From NCBI RefSeq assembly GCF_009569385.1, contig NZ_WBOF01000001.1, forward strand, positions 806,001 to 870,000: 64,000 nucleotides of DNA, written 5' to 3'. Position numbers and translations under genes: made by a program. Positions 49,958-59,368 of the stretch are shown here, one piece after another. The DNA comes from Streptomyces kaniharaensis (lineage in GTDB: Bacteria; Actinomycetota; Actinomycetes; Streptomycetales; Streptomycetaceae). Below the pieces are notes generated by a model that was not told where the DNA came from, searched no databases, and worked only from the letters and a program-made list of their open reading frames with translations. Numbering within the stretch: the stretch's first letter is position 1; every line of letters starts with the position of its first letter.

Positions 49958-50764
49958 TCAGGGAGTGGTGACGGCGTAGAAGGCCACGGCGGCCGCCGCG
50001 CCCACGTTGAGCGAGTCGATGCCGTGGGCCATGGGGATGCGGACGGGGTGGTCGGCGGCCGAGATGGCGGGGCCGGTGAGTCCGTCGCCTTCGGCTCCGA
50101 GCATGAGGGCCGTCTTGGGGAGCCGCTGGGGGGCGAGGCTCGCAAGGTCGACCGCGGAGTCGGCGGGGGTGAGGGCGAGGAGCGTGAATCCGGTGTCGCG
50201 GACGGTGTCCAGCGCGGCCGGCCAGGGGTCGAGGCGGGCGTACGGCACCGCGAAGACGGCGCCCATGGAGACCTTGACGGCGCGCCGGTAGAGCGGGTCG
50301 GCGCAGTCGGGCGACAGCAGGACGGCGTCCATGCCGAGGGCGGCGGCGCTGCGGAAGATCGCGCCGAGGTTGGTGTGATCGACCAGGCCTTCGAGGACGG
50401 CGACGCGGCGGGATCCGGCGAGGAGGGTGGCGGCGTCCGGCAGGGGCTTGCGCTCCATCGAGGCGAGGGCGCCGCGGTGGACGTGGTAGCCGGTGACGGC
50501 TTCGGCCAGGGCGGGTTCGACGACGTGGACGGGGGCGTCGGCCTCGGCGATGACGTCGGCCATCACGTCCAGCCACTTCGGGGTGAGCAGCATCGACCGC
50601 ATCCGGTAGCCGGCGCTGAGGGCGCGGCGGATGACCTTCTCCCCCTCGGCGATGAACAGGCCCTCGGCGGGTTCGCGCCGGCGGCGCAGTTCGACGTCGG
50701 TGAGGCCGGTGTAGTCGCCGAGGCGCGGGTCGGCGGGGTCGGTGATGGTGCTGGGTTCGGACAC
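49958..50764 (-). CDS. SpoU/TrmH-family RNA 2'-O-methyltransferase
   Basis: A 268-residue SPOUT methyltransferase: N-terminal RNA-binding substrate domain (EGLFIAEGEKVIRRALSAGY) and C-terminal trefoil-knot domain with NLGAIFRSAAALGMDAVLLS (motif 1), ALMLGAEGDGLTG (motif 2) and IPMAHGIDSLNVGAAAAVAF (motif 3). It methylates a ribose in rRNA or tRNA; the exact site is not evident. GTG at 50764. It is transcribed towards the kinase gene (convergent) and divergent from the phosphatase gene. Confidence 0.93.
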   Translation of the reverse strand: MSEPSTITDPADPRLGDYTGLTDVELRRRREPAEGLFIAEGEKVIRRALSAGYRMRSMLLTPKWLDVMADVIAEADAPVHVVEPALAEAVTGYHVHRGALASMERKPLPDAATLLAGSRRVAVLEGLVDHTNLGAIFRSAAALGMDAVLLSPDCADPLYRRAVKVSMGAVFAVPYARLDPWPAALDTVRDTGFTLLALTPADSAVDLASLAPQRLPKTALMLGAEGDGLTGPAISAADHPVRIPMAHGIDSLNVGAAAAVAFYAVTTP

Positions 50765-50906
50765 CCTGCGATCCTGCCAAGCCGGGGCGGGGAAGGCCAA
50801 ACGGTCCAGGGCACGGCGTCGCCCGGTGGGCGGGAGTCCGCCGGCGGCCCCGGGGTTGGACGCGTTGGCCTTGGCCCCTTGCCAGCGGGAGTGCAAATAT
50901 GACCAT

Positions 50907-53648
50907 ATGGCCCGTCTTCCGGGCCGATCCTGGGCTCCGTCGGCCTCTGGTGCTACTGGTTCCGCCGGCCCCCCCGGTGGGCGCCCACACGGTCGGCAAC
51001 AACAGCCACGCGCCAAGCGGGCGTGGCCGGTGAAGCACCGGTCGGTGGCCGGGCAGGTGTTCGCGCTGCAGATCCTCGTGGTGCTGCTGCTGGTGGTGGC
51101 CGCCGCGGTGGCGCTCGTGGTGCAGTCCCGCAACGACGCCGAGAACGAGGCCCGCAACCGGTCCGTGGCGGTCGCGCAGGCCTTCGCCAACTCGCCGGGC
51201 GTCGTCGAGGCGCTGCGCTCCCCCGATCCGACGGCGATCCTGCAGCCGAAGGCACAGTCCGCGCGGGTGTCGTCGGGCGTCGACTTCATCGTCGTCCTGA
51301 ACAACGACGGCATCCGCTACACCCACCCCAACCCGGCCCGGATCGGCCAGAAGTTCGTCGGCGACTACCAGCCCGCCCTTCAGGGGCACGTGGTGACCGA
51401 GCACATCACCGGCACCCTGGGCCCGCTCGTCCAGGCGGTCGTCCCGGTGTACGCGCCGGACGGCTCGGTGGCCGGACTCGTCTCGGCAGGTGTCACGCTC
51501 GCGAACGTGAGCACCGCCAGCGAGCGGCAGCTGCCCGTCGTGCTGGGCGCCGCCGCGGGCGCGGTCGGGATGGCGACACTCGGGACGGCGCTGATCAGCC
51601 GGCGCCTGCGGCGGCAGACGCACGGGCTCGGACCGTCCGAGATGACCAGGATGTACGAGCACCACGCGGCCGTCCTGCACGCGGTGCGCGAGGGCGTGCT
51701 GATCGTCGGCGAGGAGGGGCGCCTGCTGCTCTGCAACGACGAGGCGCGGCGGCTGCTCGGCCTGCCGGCGGACGCCGAGGGCCGCCTGGTGACCGAGCTG
51801 GGCCTGGAGCCCGTCCCCAAGGAGCTGCTGACTGCCAATCGGCCGGTCACCGACCAGGTGGTCATGGCCGGTGACCGGCTGCTGGCGGTGAACGTCCGGC
51901 TCACCGACCAGGACGGCGGCCCGCCCGGCTTCGTCGCCACCCTGCGCGACTCCACCGAGCTGCTGGCGCTGTCCGGCCGGGCCGACGTGGCGCAGCGGCG
52001 GCTGCGGCTGCTGTACGACGCCGGGGTGACGGTGGGCAGCACGCTGGACGTGACGCGCACGGCGGAGGAGCTGGCACAGATCACGGTGCCGCGGTTCGCG
52101 GACTTCGTCACGGTGGACCTGGCCGACGAGGTGCTGTCGGGCGACGAGCCGCCGCCGGGGAAGTCGCTGGGGCGGATGCGGCGGGCGGCGTTCGCGGGCA
52201 TCCGGGACGACTCGCCGTTCTACCCGGTCGGTACGGTGCTGGACGTGGTGCCGTCCACCCCGCTGGCCGGGGCGCTGCACAGCGGGAAGCCCGGCATGGA
52301 GGCGCACCTGGACCAGGCCCGGGCATGGCGGGAGCAGGACCCGGAGGGAGCGGCGCAGGCGCTGGCGTACGGGGTGCACTCGCTGGTGCGGGTGCCGCTG
52401 AAGGCGCGCGGGGTGCTGCTGGGGATGGCCCGGTTCTGGCGGGCGGACCGGCCCGAGCCGTTCGAGCTGGACGATCTCGCACTGGCGGAAGAGCTGGTGG
52501 CGCACGCGGCGGTGTGCATCGACAACGCGCGCCGGTACACCCGGGAGCACGCGATGGCCGTGACCCTCCAGCACAGCCTGCTGCCGCGCAGCCTGCCCGT
52601 GCAGAACGCGCTGGACGTCGCACACCGGTACCTGCCGGCCCAGGAGGGCGTGGGCGGGGACTGGTTCGACGTGATCCCGCTGCCGGGCGCGCGGGTGGCC
52701 CTGGTGGTCGGAGACGTCGTGGGGCACGGGCTGCACGCGGCGGCGACGATGGGACGGCTGCGCACGGCGATCCACAACTTCTCGACCCTGGACCTGCCGC
52801 CGGACGAGCTGCTGGCGCACCTGGACGACCTGGTGAACCGGATCGACCAGGACGAGGCGGCGAGCGGGGAGAGTTCCGAGCTGGCCGGGGCGACCTGCCT
52901 GTACGCGATCTACGATCCGGTGTCGCGGCGCTGCACGGTGGCCAGCGCCGGGCATCCGCCGCCCGCGGTGGTGGGCCCGGACGGGCGGGTCGACTTCCCG
53001 GAGCTGCCGACCGGGCCGCCGCTGGGGCTGGCGGCGCTGCTCTTCGAGACGGTCGAGCTGGAGGTGGCCGAGGGCAGTCGGCTGGTGCTGTACACCGACG
53101 GGCTGGTGGAGGACCGCGAGCGGGACATCGACGAGGGGCTGGAGCGGCTGCGGGCGGCGCTGACCGGGCCGCCGCGCACGCCGGAGCAGACCTGCGCGGA
53201 CGTGCTGGGGGCGATGCTGCCGGAGCGTCCGCAGGACGACATCGCGCTGCTGGTGGCACGGACCCGGGTACTGGCGTCGGACCAGGTGGCGGAGTGGGAC
53301 GTGCCGTCCGACCCCGCCGCGGTGCGCGAGGTCCGGGCGGCGGTCGCGGACCGGCTGGCGGCGTGGGGGCTGGACGAGGCCGCGTTCGTCACCGAGCTGA
53401 TCCTGAGCGAGCTGGTGACCAACGCGATCCGGTACGGCTCCGGGCCGATCCGGGTGCGGCTGCTGCGGGACCGGACGCTGATCTGCGAGGTGTCCGACGG
53501 CAGCAGCACCTCGCCGCACATGCGCTACGCGGCCACGACGGACGAGGGCGGGCGCGGGCTGTTCCTGGTCGCGCAGTTCGCGGACCGCTGGGGGACGCGG
53601 TACACGGCGACCGGGAAGGTGATCTGGACGGAGCAGCCGCTGGAGTAG
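50907..53648 (+). CDS. membrane sensor SpoIIE-family protein phosphatase with PAS, GAF and anti-sigma-like ATPase domains
   Basis: 913 residues. TM1 (about 52-72) and TM2 (about 209-230) frame an extracellular PAS-like domain whose DGIRYTHPNPARIGQKFVGD is typical of CitA/DcuS sensors. Then PAS (ALHAVREGVLIVGEEGRLLL with LRDSTELLALS), GAF (RLLYDAGVTVGSTLDVTRTA, LVRVPLKARGVLLGMARF), a SpoIIE PP2C phosphatase (LLPRSLPVQ, GGDWFDVIPLPGARVALVVG, DDIALLVARTRVL), and an RsbW-type ATPase (ILSELVTNAIRYGSGPIRVR, DEGGRGLFLVAQFADRWGTR). It should control a partner anti-sigma system. ATG 50907 has no clear Shine-Dalgarno; GTG 51030 is possible. Output partner not found nearby. Confidence 0.92.
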   Translation: MARLPGRSWAPSASGATGSAGPPGGRPHGRQQQPRAKRAWPVKHRSVAGQVFALQILVVLLLVVAAAVALVVQSRNDAENEARNRSVAVAQAFANSPGVVEALRSPDPTAILQPKAQSARVSSGVDFIVVLNNDGIRYTHPNPARIGQKFVGDYQPALQGHVVTEHITGTLGPLVQAVVPVYAPDGSVAGLVSAGVTLANVSTASERQLPVVLGAAAGAVGMATLGTALISRRLRRQTHGLGPSEMTRMYEHHAAVLHAVREGVLIVGEEGRLLLCNDEARRLLGLPADAEGRLVTELGLEPVPKELLTANRPVTDQVVMAGDRLLAVNVRLTDQDGGPPGFVATLRDSTELLALSGRADVAQRRLRLLYDAGVTVGSTLDVTRTAEELAQITVPRFADFVTVDLADEVLSGDEPPPGKSLGRMRRAAFAGIRDDSPFYPVGTVLDVVPSTPLAGALHSGKPGMEAHLDQARAWREQDPEGAAQALAYGVHSLVRVPLKARGVLLGMARFWRADRPEPFELDDLALAEELVAHAAVCIDNARRYTREHAMAVTLQHSLLPRSLPVQNALDVAHRYLPAQEGVGGDWFDVIPLPGARVALVVGDVVGHGLHAAATMGRLRTAIHNFSTLDLPPDELLAHLDDLVNRIDQDEAASGESSELAGATCLYAIYDPVSRRCTVASAGHPPPAVVGPDGRVDFPELPTGPPLGLAALLFETVELEVAEGSRLVLYTDGLVEDRERDIDEGLERLRAALTGPPRTPEQTCADVLGAMLPERPQDDIALLVARTRVLASDQVAEWDVPSDPAAVREVRAAVADRLAAWGLDEAAFVTELILSELVTNAIRYGSGPIRVRLLRDRTLICEVSDGSSTSPHMRYAATTDEGGRGLFLVAQFADRWGTRYTATGKVIWTEQPLE

Positions 53649-53658
53649 CCGGCACCGG

Positions 53659-53691
53659 GAGTGGGAGGTCGGCCGGGTCGACTTCCCACTC
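53659..53691. terminator. bidirectional terminator between the phosphatase and siroheme synthase genes
   Basis: 13-bp stem (53659-53671 with 53679-53691, one G-U pair), 7-base loop, 10 bases after each of two convergent genes. Confidence 0.7.
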
Positions 53692-53700
53692 CTCCGGCGT

Positions 53701-54948
53701 TCAGTGCCGGAAGGCCGCCGCAAGGACGTTGACCACGTCGCCGATGACGATCACGGCCGGCGGCTTGATCCCCTCGGTCTCGACCACCGCGCCCACGGTG
53801 CCCAGGGTGGCGTCCACCCGGCGCTGGGCCGCGGTGGTGCCCTCCTGGACGATCGCGACCGGGGTGTCCGCCGGGCGGCCGTACTCGACGAGCTTCGCGG
53901 CGATCGCGCCGATCTTGTCCACGGCCATCAGCAGCACCAGGGTGCCGCTCATCCGCGCGGCGGCCTCCCAGTTGGTGAGCGAGCGCTCGTCGTCCGGGCC
54001 GACGTGGCCGGAGATCACGGTGAACTCGTGCGTCATGCCGCGGTGGGTGACCGGCACGCCGGCCGCCGCCGGGACGCTGATCGAACTGGAGATGCCCGGC
54101 ACCACGGTGACCGGCAGCCCGGCCTCCGCGCACGCCAGCAGCTCCTCGCCGCCGCGGCCGAAGACGTACGGGTCGCCGCCCTTGAGACGGACCACGAACT
54201 TGCCCGCCCTGGCGTGCTCGATCAGCGTCCGGTTGATCGCCTCCTGGGCCATGAAGCGGCCGTACGGGATCTTGGAGGCGTCGATCACCTCGACGTGCTC
54301 GGGCAGTTCGGCCAGCAGCTCGCGCGGGGCGAGGCGGTCGGTGACGACGACGTCCGCGTCGGCCAGCAGGCGGCGGCCGCGCACGGTGATCAGGTCCGGG
54401 TCGCCGGGACCACCGCCGACGAGGGCGACACCGGCGCCGTGCGCGCGGTACTGGCGGGCGGCCAGCGAACCGTCCCGAAGGCCGTCCACGATGGCGTCGC
54501 GCAGGGCGGCGGAGTGCCGCGGGTCACCGGTGAGGACGGCGACGGTGGCGCCCGCGTCCCGGCCGCTGGCCGGGGTCCAGGCGGTCGCGGCGGCGGCGTC
54601 GTCGCTGCGGGCGCAGAACACCCGCTCGCGCTCGGCCTCGGCGCTGACCGCGGCGTTCACCGCCGGGTCGTCGGTGGCGACCAGGGCGTACCAGGCGCCG
54701 GCCAGATCGCCGTCCGCGTACGGGCGGGGGTGCCAGGTGAGCTCGCCGGCGTCCGCCATGGCCTGGACGGCCGGGGTGGTGGACGGGGATATCAGGTGCA
54801 GCTCGGCACCGGTGGCGATCAGCGCGGGCAGCCGGCGCTGCGCGACCTGGCCGCCGCCGACCACGACCACGCGGCGGCCGGCGAGCAGCAGCCCGACCGG
54901 GTAGGCGGTACGGCCTTCGGTGCTGGGGTGCGGGGTGGGCGCGGTCAT
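53701..54948 (-). CDS. cobA: siroheme synthase-like: precorrin-2 dehydrogenase domain + uroporphyrinogen-III C-methyltransferase
   Basis: 415 residues. N-terminal NAD-binding domain (GRRVVVVGGGQVAQRRLPAL, residues about 24-43) matches the Met8/CysG dehydrogenase half; the C-terminal SUMT half is clear: VALVGGGPGDPDLITVRGRR, VVRLKGGDPYVFGRGGEELL, GISSSISVPAAAGVPVTHRG and VIVIGDVVNVL. It makes precorrin-2 (and sirohydrochlorin) for siroheme and cobalamin. It lies just downstream of the BluB-CobT gene in a cobalamin cluster. Confidence 0.93.
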   Translation of the reverse strand: MTAPTPHPSTEGRTAYPVGLLLAGRRVVVVGGGQVAQRRLPALIATGAELHLISPSTTPAVQAMADAGELTWHPRPYADGDLAGAWYALVATDDPAVNAAVSAEAERERVFCARSDDAAAATAWTPASGRDAGATVAVLTGDPRHSAALRDAIVDGLRDGSLAARQYRAHGAGVALVGGGPGDPDLITVRGRRLLADADVVVTDRLAPRELLAELPEHVEVIDASKIPYGRFMAQEAINRTLIEHARAGKFVVRLKGGDPYVFGRGGEELLACAEAGLPVTVVPGISSSISVPAAAGVPVTHRGMTHEFTVISGHVGPDDERSLTNWEAAARMSGTLVLLMAVDKIGAIAAKLVEYGRPADTPVAIVQEGTTAAQRRVDATLGTVGAVVETEGIKPPAVIVIGDVVNVLAAAFRH

Positions 54949-55049
54949 CGGCGGTGCTCCTGGGGGTGAGGGTGGGGTGCGATACGGCGCGCCGCCGCTC
55001 CGCGGGCCGGCGCGCCCTTGGGCCGGTCCACGGAGCGGTGCGGGGAACG

Positions 55050-58000
55050 TCAGGCCTTCTCGGTGACCCCGGCGGAGTCGAAGGTGGCTACATCGTGCAT
55101 CGCGCGGGCCGCACTCTGCACCAGCGGCAGGGCCAGCAGGGCGCCGGTGCCCTCGCCGAGCCGCAGGTCGAGGTCGATCAGCGGACGCAGGCCGAGCTTC
55201 GCCAGCGCGGCCTGGTGGCCGGGCTCGGCGGAGCGGTGGCCGGCGATGCAGGCGGCCAGCGCCTCGGGGGAGATCGCCTTGGCCACCAGCGCGGCCGAAC
55301 CGGCGATCACGCCGTCCAGCACCACCGGGGTGCGCAGCGAGGCGGCGCCCAGCAGGAAGCCGGCGATGGCCGCGTGCTCCAGGCCGCCGATCGCGGCGAG
55401 GACGCCGATCGGGTCGGCCGGGTCGGGCTGGTGCAGGGCCAGCGCGGCGCGGATCACCTCGACCTTGCGGGCGTGCGTCTCGTCGTCGATGCCGGTGCCG
55501 CGGCCGGTGACCTCGGCCGGGTCGAGGCCGGTGAAGACCGCGATCAGGGCGGCCGAGGCGGTGGTGTTGGCGATGCCCATGTCGCCGGTGACCAGCGCCT
55601 TGTTGCCGGCCGCGACCAGGTCGCGGGCGGTCTCGATGCCGACCTCGATGGCCTTGAGGGCCTCCTCGCGGGTCATTGCCGGGCCCTGGGTCATGTCGTC
55701 GGTGCCGGGCTTGACCTTGCGTGGCAGCAGGCCGGTGGCGCGGCCCTGCTGGACGGCGTCCGGCAGCTCGGCGGCGACGCCGACGTCGACCACGCAGACC
55801 TCGGTGCCGATCTGCCGGGCGAAGGAGTTGATCACCGCACCCCCGGCCAGGAAGTTGCCGACCATCTGGGCGGTCACCTCCTGTGGCCAGGGGGTGACGC
55901 CCTGCGCGTGGACGCCGTGGTCACCCGCGAAGATCGCGACGCAGGCGGGCTCCGGGATCGGCGGCGGGCACTTGCGGGACAGGCCGCTCAGCTGGGCGGA
56001 GATGATCTCCAGCATGCCGAGCGAACCGGCGGGCTTGGTCATCCGCTTCTGGCGGTCCCAGGCCTCGCCGAGCGCCTTGGCGTCCAGCGGACGGATGCCG
56101 CGCAGGGTCTCGCCGAGCAGGCTGTGCGGCTCCTCGCCGGGCAGCGCGCGGTTGCCGTACTGCTCCTCGTGGACGACCCAGGACAGCGGGCGCTTCTTCG
56201 CCCAGCCCTGCTGCTGGAGTTCGGGCTCGTCCGGGAAGGCGTCCACGAAGCCGACGCACAGGTAGGCGACGACCTCGAGGTGCTCGGGCAGGCCGAGCTC
56301 ACGGACCAGCTCCTCGTCGTCGAAGAAGCTCACCCAGCCGACGCCCAGGCCCTCGGCGCGGGCGGCCAGCCAGAGGTTCTCGACGGCCAGGGCAGCCGAG
56401 TACGGGGCCATCTGGGGCTGGGTGTGCCGGCCCAGGGTGTGCCGGCCGCCGCGGGTGCGGTCGGCGGTGACCACGATGTTGACCGGGGTCTCGAGGATGG
56501 CCTCGATCTTGATTTCCTTGAACTGCTTCGCCCGGCCCTTGGGCAGCGAGTCCGCGTAGGCCTCGCGCTGGCGCTCGGCCAGGGCGTGCATCCGCCGGCG
56601 GGTCTTGGCCGAGCGGATCACCACGAAGTCCCAGGGCTGCGAGTAGCCGACGCTGGGCGCGGTGTGGGCGGCCTCCAGGACGCGGATCAGCACCTCGTGC
56701 GGGATCGGGTCCGGGCGGAAGCCGTTGCGGATGTCGCGGCGCTCGCGGATCACCTGGTGGACGGCCTCGCGGCCGGCCTCGTCGTAGCCCTGGGCGGCCG
56801 GGCCGCGCGGCTCGGCGGGCTCCTCGGCGGCGGGCTGCTGCTCGGAGGCAGACTCCTCGGAGCCAGACTCCTCGGCGGACGGCTCTTCGGCGGACGGCTC
56901 GGTGGGCTGCTCGGCCTCGGCGGGCTCCTGGGAGGCGTCGGCGGGCTCGGCGACGGCCTCGGCCGTCGGGACCGTCGGCTCGGCGGCGACGGCCTGCGGC
57001 TCGGCCTCGGCGACCTCGCCGGCCCCCGGGGCAGCGACGGCCTCGGGAGCGACGGGCTGCTCGGGCTGCCCGGTAACGGCCTCGGCGGCCTCGGCGACCG
57101 GCTGTGCCTGCTCGGCCTCGGGGGCGACGGCGTCGGCGGTCTGCTCGACCGGGGCCTCGGCCGGGATCTCGGTCGGAGTCTCGGCCGACGCCTCGGCGGG
57201 GGTCTCGACGACCGGGGCGGCCTCCAGCCGCTGCTCGGCCTCCGGCGCCGCGACAGCCTGACCGGACGGCATCTCGCCGGTCACGGCGGCGGTCTCGGCC
57301 ACGGCCTGCGGCTCGGCCGCGGCGACCTCGACGGCCTCCGGAGCGGCGACAGCCTCAGGAGCGGCGACCACCTCGGGCGCGACGGGCTGCTCGGCCTCGG
57401 GCACGACGGCCGGGGCCGGCTCCGCGGCCTCCACGACCGCGGCCTCCACGACCTCGGCGGCCGGGGCCTCGACGGGCTGCGCCGCGTCGGCCGCCGGGGC
57501 CTCCGGCGACTCGGGCTCGCCTGCGGGCTCCGCGGGCGCTATGGGGGCGGGCTGCTGCGGGGCGGCCTCCTCGGCCACCGGCGCCGGCTCGGTCGCCTCG
57601 ACCTGCGGCAGGCCGTGCGGGGTCGGCGCGGCGAGGAAGGCGGAGATCCGGCGGTGCTGCCCGGCGGGGGCGTCGGCCTGCTCGGCGGAAGCGGGGGCGG
57701 GCTCCTCGGCAACCTGCTGAACCGCCTCGACCGCCTCCACGGCGACCGGCTCGGCGACGACGGCCTGCGGCGCGACCTCGGCGGCCTGCTCGACCAGGGC
57801 CTCCGCCGCCTCGACGACCTCGACGACCTCGATCGCCCCGGCCATCTGGACGGCCACCACCGGCACGCCCTGCTCGACCGGCAGCGGCACCTGCACGCCG
57901 TCCGCGATCTCCTGGACGGCCTGGGCGTTCTGAGCCTCCGCCACCACGCCGGGCACCTCCGCGACCGGCACCGCGTCCACCGCGGGCGGCACGGGCGCGA

Positions 58001-58844
58001 CCGGGACGGCCTGCGGCACGGGCGCCGCCACCGGCACCGCGGCCTCGGCCATCGGCGGCCGGCCGACGACCGGGGTGCCGTGCGCGGGCGTGCCGCCCTG
58101 CGACGGGCCGCGGTCGGCAAGCGAGCGGACCGGCACCTGGCCGGTCATCAGGGACGGGTCCGGGATCGGCGGCCCGGCGTGCAGCGGGCGGCGCGGCGGC
58201 TGAGCCGCCGTCAGCGGGTCCTGGGCCTGCGGCTGCATCGGGGCGACCTGCTGCGCATGGAGGGCCGGGTCGGCGCCCGGCACCGGCGGTTCCACCGGCG
58301 GCCAGGACGGCTCGACCGGCATGCCGTCCTGGACCGGCGCGACTCCCCCGAGCTGGTCGCCGAACGGTGCCCCCGGCATCTGCTCGGCCGGGACGGGCGC
58401 GACCGGCTCGCCCCACGAGCCCTGCGGGCCGGGCATCAGCAGGACGTCGTCCTCGTCGTCGAGCAGTTGGTCGGGCTGGTCGAGAAAGTGGAAAGCCGGG
58501 CGCGGGGCACCCGGGTCGACCGCCCAGCCCTCACCGGGCACCGCGGAGCCGGGCATACCGACCACGCCGGGCATACCGGGCGCCGGGACGCCGTAGCCGT
58601 GGGCGCCCTGCGGCTGGCCCTGCGGCGGGATGAGGCCGGCGGCGGGCGGCATCATGCCGGGCATGCCGCTCCCGGGCACGGCGGGGTTCGGGACGACGCC
58701 GCCGTCCGTCATGACGCCCGGCACGGGTGCCACGCCATGCACGGGTGCGGCGGCCGCGACGCCCTCCGGGCCGCCGAGCGGGTCGGGCCCGGCGTGCAGG
58801 TGCTCCGGCAGTCCCTCGCCCGGGACGTGGCCGCCATCGGTCAT
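55050..58844 (-). CDS. cobT: fused BluB (DMB synthase) - CobT with a long low-complexity N-terminal extension
   Basis: 1264 residues. Residues about 1-685 are Pro/Gly/Met- then Ala/Pro/Glu/Val-rich, low-complexity and presumably disordered (patches like EAPAAEVVEAAVVEAAEPA). Residues about 687-890 are BluB, the oxygen-dependent flavin-destroying enzyme that makes 5,6-dimethylbenzimidazole: ERRDIRNGFRPDPIPHEVLI, AAHTAPSVGYSQPWDFVVIR and LGVGWVSFFDDEELVRELGL. About 905-1264 are CobT, which joins DMB to nicotinate mononucleotide: AGSLGMLEIISAQLSGL, CVAIFAGDHGVHAQGVTPW, TGDMGIANTTASAALIAVF. ATG at 58844 has AAGGAG 8 bases upstream. The fusion couples the last-base supply to its activation. Confidence 0.9.
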   Translation of the reverse strand: MTDGGHVPGEGLPEHLHAGPDPLGGPEGVAAAAPVHGVAPVPGVMTDGGVVPNPAVPGSGMPGMMPPAAGLIPPQGQPQGAHGYGVPAPGMPGVVGMPGSAVPGEGWAVDPGAPRPAFHFLDQPDQLLDDEDDVLLMPGPQGSWGEPVAPVPAEQMPGAPFGDQLGGVAPVQDGMPVEPSWPPVEPPVPGADPALHAQQVAPMQPQAQDPLTAAQPPRRPLHAGPPIPDPSLMTGQVPVRSLADRGPSQGGTPAHGTPVVGRPPMAEAAVPVAAPVPQAVPVAPVPPAVDAVPVAEVPGVVAEAQNAQAVQEIADGVQVPLPVEQGVPVVAVQMAGAIEVVEVVEAAEALVEQAAEVAPQAVVAEPVAVEAVEAVQQVAEEPAPASAEQADAPAGQHRRISAFLAAPTPHGLPQVEATEPAPVAEEAAPQQPAPIAPAEPAGEPESPEAPAADAAQPVEAPAAEVVEAAVVEAAEPAPAVVPEAEQPVAPEVVAAPEAVAAPEAVEVAAAEPQAVAETAAVTGEMPSGQAVAAPEAEQRLEAAPVVETPAEASAETPTEIPAEAPVEQTADAVAPEAEQAQPVAEAAEAVTGQPEQPVAPEAVAAPGAGEVAEAEPQAVAAEPTVPTAEAVAEPADASQEPAEAEQPTEPSAEEPSAEESGSEESASEQQPAAEEPAEPRGPAAQGYDEAGREAVHQVIRERRDIRNGFRPDPIPHEVLIRVLEAAHTAPSVGYSQPWDFVVIRSAKTRRRMHALAERQREAYADSLPKGRAKQFKEIKIEAILETPVNIVVTADRTRGGRHTLGRHTQPQMAPYSAALAVENLWLAARAEGLGVGWVSFFDDEELVRELGLPEHLEVVAYLCVGFVDAFPDEPELQQQGWAKKRPLSWVVHEEQYGNRALPGEEPHSLLGETLRGIRPLDAKALGEAWDRQKRMTKPAGSLGMLEIISAQLSGLSRKCPPPIPEPACVAIFAGDHGVHAQGVTPWPQEVTAQMVGNFLAGGAVINSFARQIGTEVCVVDVGVAAELPDAVQQGRATGLLPRKVKPGTDDMTQGPAMTREEALKAIEVGIETARDLVAAGNKALVTGDMGIANTTASAALIAVFTGLDPAEVTGRGTGIDDETHARKVEVIRAALALHQPDPADPIGVLAAIGGLEHAAIAGFLLGAASLRTPVVLDGVIAGSAALVAKAISPEALAACIAGHRSAEPGHQAALAKLGLRPLIDLDLRLGEGTGALLALPLVQSAARAMHDVATFDSAGVTEKA

Positions 58845-59368
58845 TGTCAAAGCTCCTTCCAGGCCGCTGCCGCGCCCTCGGCGACACGATCACCGACCGC
58901 AGCGCCCATCCGCACGGGCCGGGCCTGCACCGACCCGCCCCTAACCACATACGGCCGCCGCGCCGAGGCGCTGCGGCCAAAGTCCGTCCGGCGCGCTGTG
59001 ACACCCCGGCCCGCGCGCCTCCCACTCGGGCGGCGTGCTTATCTGAAACAACGACAACCCGGGGCGACCGGCACCGTCGCACCGGACCCTACGGCATTCT
59101 CCAGGTCCGGCACGCGGCCCGTCGAATCGTCCACGCTCCGAACCGTGCCCGTGGCCCCTCCCAGCCGCCAGGCCGGGGGAGTTGCGCCGCGTCAAAAAGG
59201 CGACAAACCGACCGGATCGGGCGGGTCGCCGACCGCCGCGGCCGCCCAGGACGCCACACTACCGGCCCAGCGCGGTCACCTCTCGAATCAGTGTCCGGAT
59301 GCGACCTGGATCACCGCCCCGGGCCCCACCGCGATCATCATGTGGTACACCCGCCGCGCCCCGGGCCT
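58845..59368. other. 524-bp intergenic region upstream of bluB-cobT
   Basis: Should hold the promoter of the BluB-CobT gene. I looked for a cobalamin riboswitch (B12-box) in the minus-strand orientation and found none. An 84-codon minus-strand frame at 58941-59195 and a 17-codon frame at 59288-59341 exist; neither is well supported. Confidence 0.5.

Noticed and set aside
58941..59195. 84-codon minus-strand frame
   Set aside because: No ribosome site, no hydrophobic or conserved pattern, and it lies in a presumed promoter region.
58845..59368. Cobalamin riboswitch upstream of bluB-cobT
   Set aside because: The B12-box sequence and the expected helices are not visible on the minus strand; a covariance search would be decisive.
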